From assembly GCA_013360295.1 (NCBI GenBank), contig JABWCL010000011.1, positions 62,001 through 126,000 on the forward strand: a DNA stretch of 64,000 bases, written 5' to 3'. A model generated the notes under the pieces. It saw only the letters and a list, made by a program, of their open reading frames with translations. It was not told the origin of the DNA and did not search any database. The stretch is from Ignavibacteriaceae bacterium. GTDB lineage: Bacteria > Bacteroidota > Ignavibacteria > Ignavibacteriales > Ignavibacteriaceae. Numbering within the stretch: position 1 is the first letter of the stretch; each line of letters opens with the position of its first letter. Below, piece after piece: positions 1 to 9,496 of this stretch. Position numbers and translations under genes: made by a program.

Positions 1-912
1 CCGGTTTCGCTCGGACTAAGAGTATTTCCTAAATTACTGTTTGGTGAAGGGCACCCATACTCAAAACCGTTCAGCGGTTCGGGATACAGGGAGTCGGTCG
101 AAAGTATAACCCGTGAAGATATCTCACAACTTTACAAAAAATACTTTTCACCGCTTAATTCTTCATTGATAGTTACAGGCAATATTTCACTCGATGAAAT
201 CGTCCCGGAACTGGAGAGGCTGCTTGGAGGATGGCGCGGAGAAATGCCGGCGCTCCCTGAAATAAGAGCTGTTGAACAGCCGGAAAAACCTATTATTTAT
301 TTGATAAACCGCGCCGGGTCCGTGCAGAGCATTATTTTCGGCGGCTCTCTTGCGCCGGCAAAAAGTATGAATGATCCCGCGATTGAGGCAATGAACCTTC
401 TCTTAGGCGGCGCTTTCACTTCAAGAATAAATATGAACCTGCGCGAGGATAAGCACTGGTCATACGGATCCGGGTCATTTATCCGTGATGCTAAAGTACA
501 GCGCCCTTACATTTTCTACGGAATCGTACAGGGAGATAAAACCAAAGAGGCTCTGACCGAATTATATAAAGAAATTAAAGGCTTGTCGGGTGAAAGCCCC
601 GTCACCGAAGATGAGGCGCTTAAAGCAAAATTAAACCTGGTATATCAGCTCCCCGGTTACTGGGAAACTCTTGAGGTGGTCGGCGCTTCCGTATCCGAGA
701 TCGTTCGGTTCAATTTACCGGAAGATTTTATTTACAAATATTCTTCAATAATAAAATTACTCTCACGCGAGGATATACAGAAGGCCGCGAGCGGCCTCCT
801 TCAGCCTGATAAACTGATATGGGTTGTGGTCGGTGATGAAACCCAAATCCTGGAACCGCTGAAAGAGACGGGATATGAGGTCATCCCGTTGGATAAGAAC
901 GGTGTAATATAA
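1..912 (+). CDS. M16 family zinc peptidase, C-terminal part (5' end outside window)
   Basis: The frame is open from base 1, so the gene begins before the window; a TTG at 166 is internal, not the start. The visible 303 codons cover the end of one M16 half-domain (a GEGHPYSKPFSG stretch, then SSLIVTGNIS) and a complete C-terminal M16 domain. The Arg/Tyr pair used to bind substrate in M16 peptidases is seen in FTSRINMNLREDKHWSYG. The zinc-binding HXXEH motif is not in the window, so I cannot tell whether this is the catalytic or the non-catalytic type of M16 chain. In Bacteroidota such proteins are usually periplasmic or outer-membrane-associated. The family call is firm; substrate unknown. Confidence 0.9.
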   Translation, partial: PVSLGLRVFPKLLFGEGHPYSKPFSGSGYRESVESITREDISQLYKKYFSPLNSSLIVTGNISLDEIVPELERLLGGWRGEMPALPEIRAVEQPEKPIIYLINRAGSVQSIIFGGSLAPAKSMNDPAIEAMNLLLGGAFTSRINMNLREDKHWSYGSGSFIRDAKVQRPYIFYGIVQGDKTKEALTELYKEIKGLSGESPVTEDEALKAKLNLVYQLPGYWETLEVVGASVSEIVRFNLPEDFIYKYSSIIKLLSREDIQKAASGLLQPDKLIWVVVGDETQILEPLKETGYEVIPLDKNGVI

Positions 913-1415
913 AAATTTGTAATAATTTTTTCGCGAATCCATTCACACGCCACTCAATTGTTAAGCGGGGTTTCAAATGACTTTGAAAGACCAAGAGATA
1001 AAACCTGGTTGTTTCGTTGGGATGGAACACAGATTACACTGATGGAACGGATGACCACAGATTAACAAGTGCAGGGGAGCAGACCTGCTTGTCCCGACGG
1101 AGTCTTTGAAAAAGATTGAAAAGTGATTGGATGGTCTGAAAATATATTAAGTGCCTTTGTAGTCGGCAATTATTAATTTACACATCCTTCAGACCCCAGA
1201 TTGAGCCCTCGCAAATTAGTTTATCCGTCAATTTGCTATAAAAAATTATGTGTCTGCCGGTAAGATAAGTTGTTGAACTCAAAACCTTTTCTCCCGACAA
1301 CCCCACACATAGATACCCTTGTCCCAATGCACCAGGATCAGTGCCACGCTTTTGATAAAAAGGGAAACAGAAGCTCTGTTTTAACTCTTAACTCATAACT
1401 TTTAACTCTCACAGA
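913..1415. other. Gene-free stretch between convergent genes, with dispersed repeat phrases
   Basis: No credible gene. At 1020-1066 lies a phrase built from GGAACACAGATTACACTGAT and ACCACAGATTAACA that recurs in altered form near 15141-15183 and 59781-59820. Around 1070-1096 is a GCAGG/CCTGC inverted repeat (GTGCAGGGGAGCAGACCTGC) that may be a decayed relative of the REP elements further on. At 1381-1410 a TTAACTCTTAACT-type heptad repeat abuts the end of the leftward gene. Confidence 0.6.
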
Positions 1416-3419
1416 CTATTTGATTAAAATCATTTTTTTGGAATCAATATGAACTTCCTGCTTTGAGCTTGTAGTTGCAATCAGTTTGGCATAGTAAACG
1501 CCGGACGCAACATTCTCACCGCTCCACAGCACTTCGTGATATCCCGCTTCCCTCTCCTCGTCGATCAGTTCGGCGACTTCCTTACCGAGCAGGTCAGATA
1601 CAACCAGCCTCACGCCGCTCTTCTCAGCGAGTATAAACCTGATGGTGGTCGCCCCGTTGAAAGGATTGGGATAATTCTGTAATAACTCATACTCTTTTTT
1701 TGTCGTGCCCGCTTTTACCATAACGGGGTAAGTATAAGTATACTCTCCGTTAAGGTCAATCTGCTTCAGGCGGTAGAATACCTCCGTAGGTTCAGCAAAC
1801 GGGGGGAGGCGGTCATCGAACCTGTAGATGCTCAGTTCAGTCGTGGTGCCTTTCCCTTCAACAAAGCCTACTCTCTTCCATCCGTTCTTTATGCTTCTGT
1901 AGATCTCGAACCCGCTGTTATTTATCTCCGAGACGGTTATCCACTGCAGAATGGCGTCACTCCCCGCGACTGAAGCGGAGAAACTTTCCAGTTCAACAGG
2001 TATATATGAAAGGATCGTTACAGTATTCGAATAACCTGAATTTCCGGAAGAATTGAATGCCTTTACGCGGTAAGAATACTGAGTGAGGCCGGAAATGGCG
2101 GAATCAATATATACTGTTGTATTCGCTGAGATAGTATCTCTTACCACAAATGTATTGTTTCCCTGCCGGCGCTCGATTATGTACCCGGTTTCATTCAGCG
2201 CGTTATCCGTCCAGTTCAGTTCAATATCGCTCATAAGGTTAAGTGACGCTGTCAGACCTGTCGGGGCAATCACCGGAGCGGTGGCGTTAAACTTGTATAT
2301 TTTACCTCCTGTAAGGTCCGCCGCGTAAATTTCACCATAGCGATCCAAGCCGAAAGTGGAGAGGCTAATACCGGCTGAACTTATCAGAACTTCATTAACC
2401 GGCGGATTCACTCCGTCATAACTTAAAGCCCAGATCCGTTTTGAGACATAATCTCCGTAGATGTACTTACCCGTTAACTCCGGCAGATTCGGGCCGCGGT
2501 AAACGTAGCCGCCCGTTACGGAATATCCGCCCGAACTGTTATGCCCATATACAAATATCGGCGGTATTTTATTTGTAGTATCACAGGTGGCTGCATTATA
2601 GCACTGAAAGCCTTCAAGTATTTTCCAGCCGTAATTTCCGCCGTTCCAGATCAGGTCAATTTCTTCCCAAAGCCCCTGACCCACATCGGCACACCACAGC
2701 CAACCCGTAACGGGATCAAATGAAAAACGCCAGGGATTCCTCATTCCGTATGAGTATATCTCCTCGCGATATCCCTGTGAGTTTCCTTTATACGGGTTAT
2801 CAGGAGGAATGGAATAATTCAGTCCGGCAGCCGATGAGTCAACATTGATTCTTAATATTTTACCAAGGAGCACCTCGCGGTTTTGCGCGTTATTCTGCGG
2901 ATCACCGGCGGAACCGCCATCACCGGTCGCTACATAAAGATAACCGTCCGGACCGAATGAATTCTGCCCGCCATTGTGGTTCGAGTAAGGTTGATTATAT
3001 GAAAGGAGTATCAGTTCGCTGTTTTTATCCGCGGAGTCGGGATTAGTTTGAGATACACGGTACCTCGCTACAATGCTTCTGCGCGGATTGGGGGCTGTGT
3101 AATTGACGTAGAAATAACCGTTATTTTTATAATCGGGGTGGAACGCGAGCCCGAGCAGTCCCAATTCTCCGCCGGATGTAACCCTGTCGGTTATATTAAG
3201 AAATATTTTTGAGCTTGTAACGTTTTTGTTATTGGGGAAGACGTAGATTAACCCTGACTGGGAAACAACAAACATACGATCGGTATCATCGTCCGGGGTC
3301 TGGATATCCACCGGAGAGGAGAAAGTCAGATTAGGGAACGCAACCTGCAGCGAGTACTGGCTGAAGGCGGTTACCTGCAATACAAGAATAAATAAAAGTA
3401 ACATTTTGATCATACGCAA
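1416..3419 (-). CDS. Secreted PQQ-dependent sugar dehydrogenase-like protein with FN3 and T9SS sorting domain
   Basis: 667 residues. A signal peptide (about 1-20) leads into a six-bladed propeller of the glucose/sorbosone dehydrogenase family (about 30-375), with the family-typical runs SFGPDGYLYVATGDGG and GMRNPWRFSFDP. A fibronectin type III domain (about 380-470), an Ig-like linker and a T9SS C-terminal domain (about 580-667, opening QNYPNPFNG) follow. Family members oxidise aldose sugars with PQQ; no PQQ synthesis genes are seen here, so cofactor and substrate are inference. Likely exported through the outer membrane by T9SS and attached to or released from the surface. Convergent with the M16 gene across a repeat-rich gap. 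Confidence 0.88.
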   Translation of the reverse strand: MRMIKMLLLFILVLQVTAFSQYSLQVAFPNLTFSSPVDIQTPDDDTDRMFVVSQSGLIYVFPNNKNVTSSKIFLNITDRVTSGGELGLLGLAFHPDYKNNGYFYVNYTAPNPRRSIVARYRVSQTNPDSADKNSELILLSYNQPYSNHNGGQNSFGPDGYLYVATGDGGSAGDPQNNAQNREVLLGKILRINVDSSAAGLNYSIPPDNPYKGNSQGYREEIYSYGMRNPWRFSFDPVTGWLWCADVGQGLWEEIDLIWNGGNYGWKILEGFQCYNAATCDTTNKIPPIFVYGHNSSGGYSVTGGYVYRGPNLPELTGKYIYGDYVSKRIWALSYDGVNPPVNEVLISSAGISLSTFGLDRYGEIYAADLTGGKIYKFNATAPVIAPTGLTASLNLMSDIELNWTDNALNETGYIIERRQGNNTFVVRDTISANTTVYIDSAISGLTQYSYRVKAFNSSGNSGYSNTVTILSYIPVELESFSASVAGSDAILQWITVSEINNSGFEIYRSIKNGWKRVGFVEGKGTTTELSIYRFDDRLPPFAEPTEVFYRLKQIDLNGEYTYTYPVMVKAGTTKKEYELLQNYPNPFNGATTIRFILAEKSGVRLVVSDLLGKEVAELIDEEREAGYHEVLWSGENVASGVYYAKLIATTSSKQEVHIDSKKMILIK

Positions 3420-3474
3420 ATTCTCCTGTTATAGGGTTAACACGCCTTAAATATAAACATTTATTTTATTTTAT

Positions 3475-6400
3475 TCACGGCTTCTTTTTCCCCTTGGGCT
3501 TTGCTTTAACTGTCTTTACTGCTGATTTAGCAGATGATGTTTTTTTCACCGGAGATTTTACGGCTTTTTTGGTCGGCTTCTTTACCGCTTTTCCTTTAGC
3601 GGCAGTCTTCTTTTTGGGCGCGGCGGATTTTTTTACTGTTGTTCCCTTTTTCTTATCAGAAGAGGGCTTCACTTTCTTTTTACTGTCAGCAGTTTTAGCC
3701 TGACTTACCTTTTTCACTTTTTTTACGGGAGCGGCTTTTTTTGCCGGATTCTTCTTCACAATTGCTTTCGTTGTTTTCGCAACAACCTCTTCTTCAGCAG
3801 CCACAGGGATCTCTTCCTCCGGCTTTTCGACAGCCACTTCTGTAATGGGAGGAACCGGTACCGGAGTAAGCCTGGCAAGGATCTCATCATACTTAAATCC
3901 GGCTTCTTCCGCTGCTGTGGTTAAAGCTTCTATCTTATCTATCATTTTATTTAAATACAGGATGAATCTTCTTCCGGTGAAGACCTGCTGCTTTTCAATA
4001 TCCTCCGGATGCACGGGGGAATATTCGTCAATAAGCCTTTCAGCCTTCAGGATCAGCTCAAGAGTGAAATCCCAGTTGAGCAGTGTATTAAAGTTTTCCT
4101 TGCTGAAATAGGCGGTATCCTGATAAACATTATACCCGATAAAAGATTTAATTTCAGGATGCGAAAGCAGTTCGACCGCGCTGCTTTCCGCGGCAGGGAC
4201 ATCCTCAAAGATGCGCTGTTCGGACGCGAGAATCTTAAGCAGGTCAAACTCCTGCTTTACAAGCGGATAGTCATAATTCAGGCGGATAAGATTCTGCCAC
4301 AAAGGCTGGGCTAGGAGAAGGTTCTCGTATAATTGCGAAGCTTCCTTTCTGGATACAACTTTTTCAACGGAGAATAAAATCCTCTTCATCACAAAATAGA
4401 TCAGGATAAGGTCGCGATAGGCGTTCTGTTTCTGAGGATCATAAATGATCAGGAAGCCTTTTACGCGGATGTAGGTTTTGTTTTTCCGCTGTTCAGCCGT
4501 ACTTACCTGTTTATTCAGCAGTTTGAGCGTGGAGAGGTCTTTCTCTATCTCACCGATAATCACGGTTTCGCTGAGACGCATATCGTGCAGCGCTCCGAGC
4601 TCCGAAATTACAGCGGATAATTTTGTACGGATATAATCGCCGAAGCGGGCCGGACCCTGCCCTTCTTCCTTAAACCCGCAGTATCTCCCCAGTTCATCAA
4701 GCACTTCCGCTCCGAATAATCCGTTTACGGCTTCGTGAAGCGGCATTAACTGAAGTTCGCGCAGCGCGGCGGCAACGGAAGGAACGCCCTTTCCGCGCAG
4801 GTTATCGTGCAGAATTCTCAGATCGCCTGTTTTATCAGTCATCTCCTTAAACTCAGTAAAGACGTGGTACTGATAACCCTGTATATTGAAATACAATCCT
4901 TCAGCGGCGATATCTGCTCCGCTCCTGAGATACTCTAATCCGGTTTTTGAATCCCTGAATGCATAATAATATTCAAGCCCGCTTTTCATATTAAGCGCCG
5001 AGGCAAGCGTGTTCATCCGGAAGTCTTTGTCAGCCTCACCGGGACAGGTAGAAATTACTTTCCCGGTCGAAACGTGAATTGTACCCGGGGCAGCTTCATA
5101 CGAGTTGTTATAAACTACAAGCGCAAATTCTCCGCGCGCGTAGTTTGTGAACGCGAAAACATTGTGGTTAACTCTTCCGTCGTCTTCCACAAAATCGTAG
5201 AAATCAAAATGCTTCACTTCGCTGAAGAGATAACGCTTCCTGAAGATCGGGAAGATCTCCGCTTCGTGCCTCGCGATAAGGTAACCGTCCTCAAATTCAT
5301 TATAGTAAGCCTTGCTGTATTCCATACCGTATTTCTCGGTAAAGCCTTCTATCTGCCCGTGTGCAAGCATCGGCAGTCCGGGCAGGGTGGCGAGCATAAC
5401 GCAGACGCCAAAATATTTATCTCCCTTTCCGAACTGGTTTACGGCTGTTTCTTCATCGGGATTACTCATAAAATTCACATACCGTTTGAGAATTTCGGGA
5501 TTGAACTCGAGTGTATTGGTAATGAGTTCACGGAACTTCTGGTTTTCCTCCTTCATAAACATATGCATAAACGCGCTGTTATATACGCGGTGCATACCGA
5601 GTGTGCGGACGAAATATCCTTCCATCAGCCAGAACGCCTCAGCAAGAAGGAGCGTGTTCGGCATCTCCGCGTTCATACGGTCTACCACATCCCTCCAGAA
5701 TTCATTAGGCATAGCCGATTCAAACGCTTCCTGCGTTAACGCATAATCTGAACGGGACGGAATAGCGCCGCCAAGCCCGGGCTGAGGGAACCATAATCGC
5801 TGATAATGTTTCTTCGCGAGGGTCATAGCCGCATCAAAACGTATGATCGGAGTTTTCGCCGCTACGTGCTTAATCGCGCTTATGAGGTATTCCCTTACTT
5901 CTTCTTTCAGAAGGTTCAGCTGCGCGGTATCGTTCCAGGGCATATTGGTGCCGTCGTTACCGTGGTAGATATACCTTACTCGCCCGCTGCCGTTCTCAAT
6001 CAGCTGGAAGACAACCGCCGCGTCTTTCCTTGTGTAATATTTATCCTCAATCCTTATCTGAACAGCGGGACTGTCGGAAAGGTCGGGGCCTGTAAATGAA
6101 TACGACGGATATGGCGGCTGCTCGGTTTGTATGTAAAAATCAGGATGTTCGAGCACCCAGCGCGAAAAGATACCGGTATGATTCGGGACCATATCGCTCG
6201 AAAGCCTTATCCCCCTGATAGCGCACCTGTATTTAAGATTCAGGAATGCAGGCTCGCCGCCGAGCTTGTGAGCAATGTCATAATCATATAAAGAATATGC
6301 TGAAGATTCGGCTTCGGGATTTCCGCAAAACTGTTTGATCTTCTTTGATGCGGCGCTTCGCTCCCATAACCCGATCAGCCAAAGCGCATTGATATTCCTT

Positions 6401-7491
6401 TTTACCAGCAGGTCAAGCTCTTCATCAGGTATTTGTTCAAGGGTATATATATCGCGCTGATATTTTTTGCTCAACTGGTTCATCCATACATAGGCGTTTT
6501 TCGCGAGCATCACCACGTTTGGCATCCAGTCGATATCCTCGGTAAACTGCTCCGCTTCAAAGAAATATGACATGCTTACTTCATCAATGCTCACCGGCCT
6601 CTTCCCGGCAAGTATTTGTCTGCGTATCTCTTCTATCTCTTCTTTGGTAAGCAAAGGCTGGTATGAAGGAACAGGTGGAGTGCCGAAAGTGCCGTGTGTG
6701 CCGAATATCTTAGAGTCTTCAAAGATAAGGTCTTTCCCTTTGATCAGCCTCGCGAGAAACTTTTCGTCCAGCAGTTTGCCCCATTTTTCAATTATATATT
6801 CAAGCTGAGCGTTTGGATCATCGGGATTTGCCAGTATAGGTTTACGCAGCGCCTCGATAAGAGAGAGGTTTTCAAGGCTGAGCGGTTTTTCTTTAAGGAA
6901 AAACTCTTCCGCCCCCTTAATGAATTCAGTATAGGGAGCTTCCTCTTTTAATTTCGTGTTGTCAAAAAATTCAGCGAGCTTTTTAATGGACGGATTAATG
7001 TTCTCCAGATCAAGCAGTATCATCTCCTCAAACAATATTTCGAGGTTCTCTTTTTCCCCGGTCTTCCCCTGGAGGTAATCTGTCGCAGTTACTTCCCCTT
7101 TATATACCGGCAGCGGCGGGAACTGTTCCGTAAATTTCAGAAAAACCTTTTCCGCGCCTTCCTTCCCCAGGAGGCTGTACAGAGTATCAACGCCTCTCTT
7201 CAGCACGCCCGGATTTTCCTCTTCATCGTATTTCCTGATCACAAAGTGGAATATCTCGTGCAGAAGCCCGGCCGCGTTTATTAGTCCGGGAGTGATCAGG
7301 TTTTCAGTGTCATTAGCCGCCTCGCGGACTTTATTCACAGTATCGGCAACCTTACGCGCGAGTGGTGAATTAGCAATGATCAGCCGCCCGGTAATGGAGT
7401 AAAGCTCCTCATCAATGAGGTATTTATCCCTCGCCTCAGTATTTACGTGAAGGTAATAAGTGACTAAATTATTCGTCTGCATTTTTATCAT
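3475..7491 (-). CDS. Large GH13 alpha-amylase-family protein with histone-H1-like basic tail
   Basis: 1338 residues, no signal peptide, so probably cytoplasmic. The first ~330 residues are helical and unrecognised. The GH13 core lies at about 340-800: region with DMVPNHTG near residue 434, the nucleophile Asp in IRFDAAM near 552, and the acid/base Glu in LLLAEAFW near 615. About 800-1190 is again unassigned and helical. The last ~120 residues (encoded near 3480-3840) are a Lys/Ala/Pro-rich low-complexity tail (AAPKKKTAAKGKAVKKP) like histone H1 or Hc1-type nucleoid proteins. GH13 enzymes act on alpha-glucans; the tail could bind nucleic acid, acidic polymer or simply solubilise. A second in-frame Met lies three codons inside (MQTNN). 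Confidence 0.82.
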   Translation of the reverse strand: MIKMQTNNLVTYYLHVNTEARDKYLIDEELYSITGRLIIANSPLARKVADTVNKVREAANDTENLITPGLINAAGLLHEIFHFVIRKYDEEENPGVLKRGVDTLYSLLGKEGAEKVFLKFTEQFPPLPVYKGEVTATDYLQGKTGEKENLEILFEEMILLDLENINPSIKKLAEFFDNTKLKEEAPYTEFIKGAEEFFLKEKPLSLENLSLIEALRKPILANPDDPNAQLEYIIEKWGKLLDEKFLARLIKGKDLIFEDSKIFGTHGTFGTPPVPSYQPLLTKEEIEEIRRQILAGKRPVSIDEVSMSYFFEAEQFTEDIDWMPNVVMLAKNAYVWMNQLSKKYQRDIYTLEQIPDEELDLLVKRNINALWLIGLWERSAASKKIKQFCGNPEAESSAYSLYDYDIAHKLGGEPAFLNLKYRCAIRGIRLSSDMVPNHTGIFSRWVLEHPDFYIQTEQPPYPSYSFTGPDLSDSPAVQIRIEDKYYTRKDAAVVFQLIENGSGRVRYIYHGNDGTNMPWNDTAQLNLLKEEVREYLISAIKHVAAKTPIIRFDAAMTLAKKHYQRLWFPQPGLGGAIPSRSDYALTQEAFESAMPNEFWRDVVDRMNAEMPNTLLLAEAFWLMEGYFVRTLGMHRVYNSAFMHMFMKEENQKFRELITNTLEFNPEILKRYVNFMSNPDEETAVNQFGKGDKYFGVCVMLATLPGLPMLAHGQIEGFTEKYGMEYSKAYYNEFEDGYLIARHEAEIFPIFRKRYLFSEVKHFDFYDFVEDDGRVNHNVFAFTNYARGEFALVVYNNSYEAAPGTIHVSTGKVISTCPGEADKDFRMNTLASALNMKSGLEYYYAFRDSKTGLEYLRSGADIAAEGLYFNIQGYQYHVFTEFKEMTDKTGDLRILHDNLRGKGVPSVAAALRELQLMPLHEAVNGLFGAEVLDELGRYCGFKEEGQGPARFGDYIRTKLSAVISELGALHDMRLSETVIIGEIEKDLSTLKLLNKQVSTAEQRKNKTYIRVKGFLIIYDPQKQNAYRDLILIYFVMKRILFSVEKVVSRKEASQLYENLLLAQPLWQNLIRLNYDYPLVKQEFDLLKILASEQRIFEDVPAAESSAVELLSHPEIKSFIGYNVYQDTAYFSKENFNTLLNWDFTLELILKAERLIDEYSPVHPEDIEKQQVFTGRRFILYLNKMIDKIEALTTAAEEAGFKYDEILARLTPVPVPPITEVAVEKPEEEIPVAAEEEVVAKTTKAIVKKNPAKKAAPVKKVKKVSQAKTADSKKKVKPSSDKKKGTTVKKSAAPKKKTAAKGKAVKKPTKKAVKSPVKKTSSAKSAVKTVKAKPKGKKKP

Positions 7492-7726
7492 ATAAGAGAA
7501 TCCGGTGAAATCAGTTTAAATTCTGTATAAGTAAGTTTAGAAATATATAGTGAGGAAAGATAATAAAATGGAGGGAAATACAGAGGTCGGGGCTTACTGA
7601 TTACAGCGGTATTTTTGGGTCTGTAATGGAAGTGGAAAGTTACTTGTGTGGATGAAGTGCCCCGCTTTGCATTACTGTTGCCCGGGCTTTTCCCTTTCAC
7701 CTGCCATTGCCCCATTAATATAATTT

Positions 7727-8185
7727 TTATTGTTCGCAGATTTCCTTCAATTTGTCCAATGCCTGAGGGTAAGTCTCGTTCATATAATCCGCAAAATCTT
7801 CCGTAATGTCCAACTCTACTAAAACAGCAGTAACGCCATCGCTTTCTTCAAACGAATAATTTTCAAATCCTCCTGCCCATTTTTCAACCTCCGGGCCTTC
7901 CGTTATTTCTTTATTCCCAACCAATAGTCCGGTGTGTTTGATTGAAACAAATTTGTCCGTAATGTTCTCAACTATTTCGGAGACCATCCCTCCTTTTTCT
8001 CCCTTTTCATCTGTCCCGATAAAGAGCATTTTGCTTCCTTTGTGCCAGGAGCCCTCGATAGTGGAAGTAGGGTTAAACAGAGCCGTCCATTTTTCATATG
8101 TAGATTTATCGCTTATGCCAAGCATAAAGTCATAAACCTTGTTAACAGGAGCGTTAATTTTAACAGTGAACTGAAGTTTTTTCAT
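7727..8185 (-). CDS. SRPBCC (AHSA1-like) domain protein
   Basis: 152 residues forming a single START/Bet-v-1-like fold of the AHSA1 type: it opens LQFTVKINAPVNKVYDFML and ends in an amphipathic helix (TYPQALDKLKEICEQ). Such small proteins bind hydrophobic ligands or act as chaperone-ATPase activator relatives; no catalytic residues are evident. It is downstream of the DUF1801 gene with a 21-base gap on the same strand, and this pair commonly co-occurs in small environmental-response loci. Specific ligand unknown. Confidence 0.85.
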   Translation of the reverse strand: MKKLQFTVKINAPVNKVYDFMLGISDKSTYEKWTALFNPTSTIEGSWHKGSKMLFIGTDEKGEKGGMVSEIVENITDKFVSIKHTGLLVGNKEITEGPEVEKWAGGFENYSFEESDGVTAVLVELDITEDFADYMNETYPQALDKLKEICEQ

Positions 8186-8206
8186 AAATATAAAAGTGTT
8201 TTGTTA

Positions 8207-8638
8207 TTATAATTTAACAAGTTTTCCTTTTCTTTTCACAATGTTTTTATAATCCCACTGAATTTTTCTGGATTTGATCAGCCAGCGTTTTAAGTCCTCA
8301 GGATCAATTTCGGAAACACTGTTGAAGAAAACAGAAGCATCCTTAAACTTCCCTCCCCGAACATTCAATTTTTCCTCGTCAAAATCTGCCCCGCTCCAGA
8401 ACATAAGCCTTATCCCTTTCTTCTGCTTACTGTAGCCAACTATCGGGTTGCCGTCCAAAAACCAGACAGGATGCGCGTGCCAGACCTTACTTTCCGCCCC
8501 GGTAAGCCCGGCATCAATTATTTCCGCCAGTTGATCGCAAATTAGCTGATCATCCGGGGTTTGTTTTAGGTTGTATGATTTTATATCGGGGATCATTTTT
8601 GATTCTTTAATATATCTATTAATATTATCTATTTCCAT
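8207..8638 (-). CDS. DUF1801 family protein
   Basis: 143 residues matching the compact DUF1801 (YdhG-like) fold: KVWHAHPVWFLDGNPIVGY followed by GIRLMFWSGADFDE, and a C-terminal segment ending KIQWDYKNIVKRKG. Biochemical function of the family is not established. It is first in a likely two-gene unit with the SRPBCC gene downstream. The start ATG at 8636-8638 has no clear Shine-Dalgarno sequence, as usual for this group. Confidence 0.8.
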   Translation of the reverse strand: MEIDNINRYIKESKMIPDIKSYNLKQTPDDQLICDQLAEIIDAGLTGAESKVWHAHPVWFLDGNPIVGYSKQKKGIRLMFWSGADFDEEKLNVRGGKFKDASVFFNSVSEIDPEDLKRWLIKSRKIQWDYKNIVKRKGKLVKL

Positions 8639-9114
8639 ATTGTGCCTGACTCAGTAGCGGATTTAGCAAGAATTAAACAGTCAATCCGGGACTAAAGAAT
8701 AATTGAATAACAGTCTTGACTTAACCACATTACACACAATTTAAGCAAACCGCTGTTGGTGGCACTAAATATTTATATATAAAATAAGTACCATTGGTGT
8801 CTATCGCAATGATATACGAAGTCTATTTATCATAATTTAGCTAAATTGTGCTAGTATACTGACACAATTCAGCTAAATTGTGCTAATTAGCCAAAAATTC
8901 TGCTATTGTGTTAAAATTTTCAGCCTCTTTCTTTTAACCTTTAAAAATCGTATTTTTAAAGTCTGTAATTTTTTTCGGTCCCAAACCGGTGGCTCTGTGA
9001 ATAACAAGTAATGCCATCCCTCACGGGATTCGGGGAAGGTGGGGTTGCCGGGGTTATAATAATATAATCGCTCACGGGGTTTTTAATTCTTAATTCTTAA
9101 TTTTTAATTTACCT
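8639..9114. other. AT-rich gene-free stretch upstream of tRNA-Arg
   Basis: No credible gene. It contains the pair of palindromes described separately (8831-8882), extra half-sites (CACAATTTAAG near 8750, CTATTGTGTTA near 8903), and a heptad repeat (TTCTTAATTCTTAATTTTTA) at 9085-9110 just before the tRNA. Confidence 0.6.
8831..8882. promoter_or_regulatory. Paired palindromic operator-like sites
   Basis: Two 20-base palindromes, at 8831-8850 and 8863-8882, share the core AATTYAGCTAAATT flanked by CAY and GTG. Each has at most one or two symmetry mismatches. Their centres are 32 bases apart (about three helical turns), with a TAGTATACT palindrome between them. This spacing suits two regulator dimers on one DNA face. 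No regulator or target gene of obvious relevance is adjacent; nearest are DUF1801 (divergent) and tRNA-Arg. Confidence 0.5.
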
Positions 9115-9188
9115 GCCCTCGTAGCTCAGCAGGATAGAGCGACGGTTTCCTAAACCGCAGGCCGGAGGTTCGACTCCTCTCGAGGGTA
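9115..9188 (+). tRNA. tRNA-Arg (anticodon CCT)
   Basis: A 74-base cloverleaf. Acceptor GCCCTCG pairs with CGAGGGT (one terminal G-T wobble), D arm GCTC/GAGC, anticodon stem CGGT/ACCG with loop TTCCTAA, and T arm GGAGG-TTCGACT-CCTCT. The anticodon CCT at 9149-9151 reads AGG. The top anticodon-stem pair is an A-C mismatch. CCA is not encoded (CGAGGGTACTA follows). Confidence 0.96.
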
Positions 9189-9195
9189 CTACAAG

Positions 9196-9227
9196 CCGCA
9201 CTTTCATTTCGATCGTGCGGTTTTTTT
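9196..9227 (+). terminator. Rho-independent terminator after tRNA-Arg
   Basis: CCGCAC (9196-9201) pairs with GTGCGG (9215-9220), followed directly by a run of seven T. It begins eight bases after the tRNA and fits termination of its transcript. Confidence 0.85.
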
Positions 9228-9249
9228 ATTTTAAAAGCTTTGCGCATTT

Positions 9250-9496
9250 CCCCCACAAATTATTCAACTCGTCACTGAAACTATCACTGATTTCCCCTGA
9301 TCTCCGTTCTCTTCTACCTATTCCCTGAATTTGGCTCTGATCATTGATCATTGTTATTTGATCATTGCCCCCCAAAACCATTTAACACATCACTGAGAAT
9401 GAGACCGACACTGATACTGACACTGTCACTGATTCCCCTGCTCCCTGCTCTCTGAAGTTTGCTTTGATCATTGATCATTGATATTTGATCATTGCA
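9250..9496. repeat. Imperfect ~120-base tandem duplication with TGATCATTG phrases
   Basis: Two related units (about 9250-9370 and 9371-9496) each run: a CACTGA-rich part (ACTGATACTGACACTGTCAC), a CCCCTG-rich part, then TGATCATTGATCATTG and TTTGATCATTG. The second unit reaches into the 3' end of the leftward UbiA gene, whose TGA stop (9489-9491) is part of the TTTGATCATTG phrase. It looks like slippage-generated sequence rather than a coding or RNA gene. Confidence 0.7.

Noticed and set aside
5074-5739. 221-codon open frame on the plus strand
   Set aside because: Antisense to the well-supported GH13 gene; no recognisable domain.
7226-7260. HEIFH (HExxH-like) motif in the N-terminal part of the GH13 protein
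   Set aside because: Isolated in a helical region without the other features of a metallopeptidase; probably chance.
7488-7715. 75-codon frame upstream of the GH13 gene
   Set aside because: Stop overlaps the GH13 start but the sequence is unordered, with no RBS or domain; likely leader DNA.
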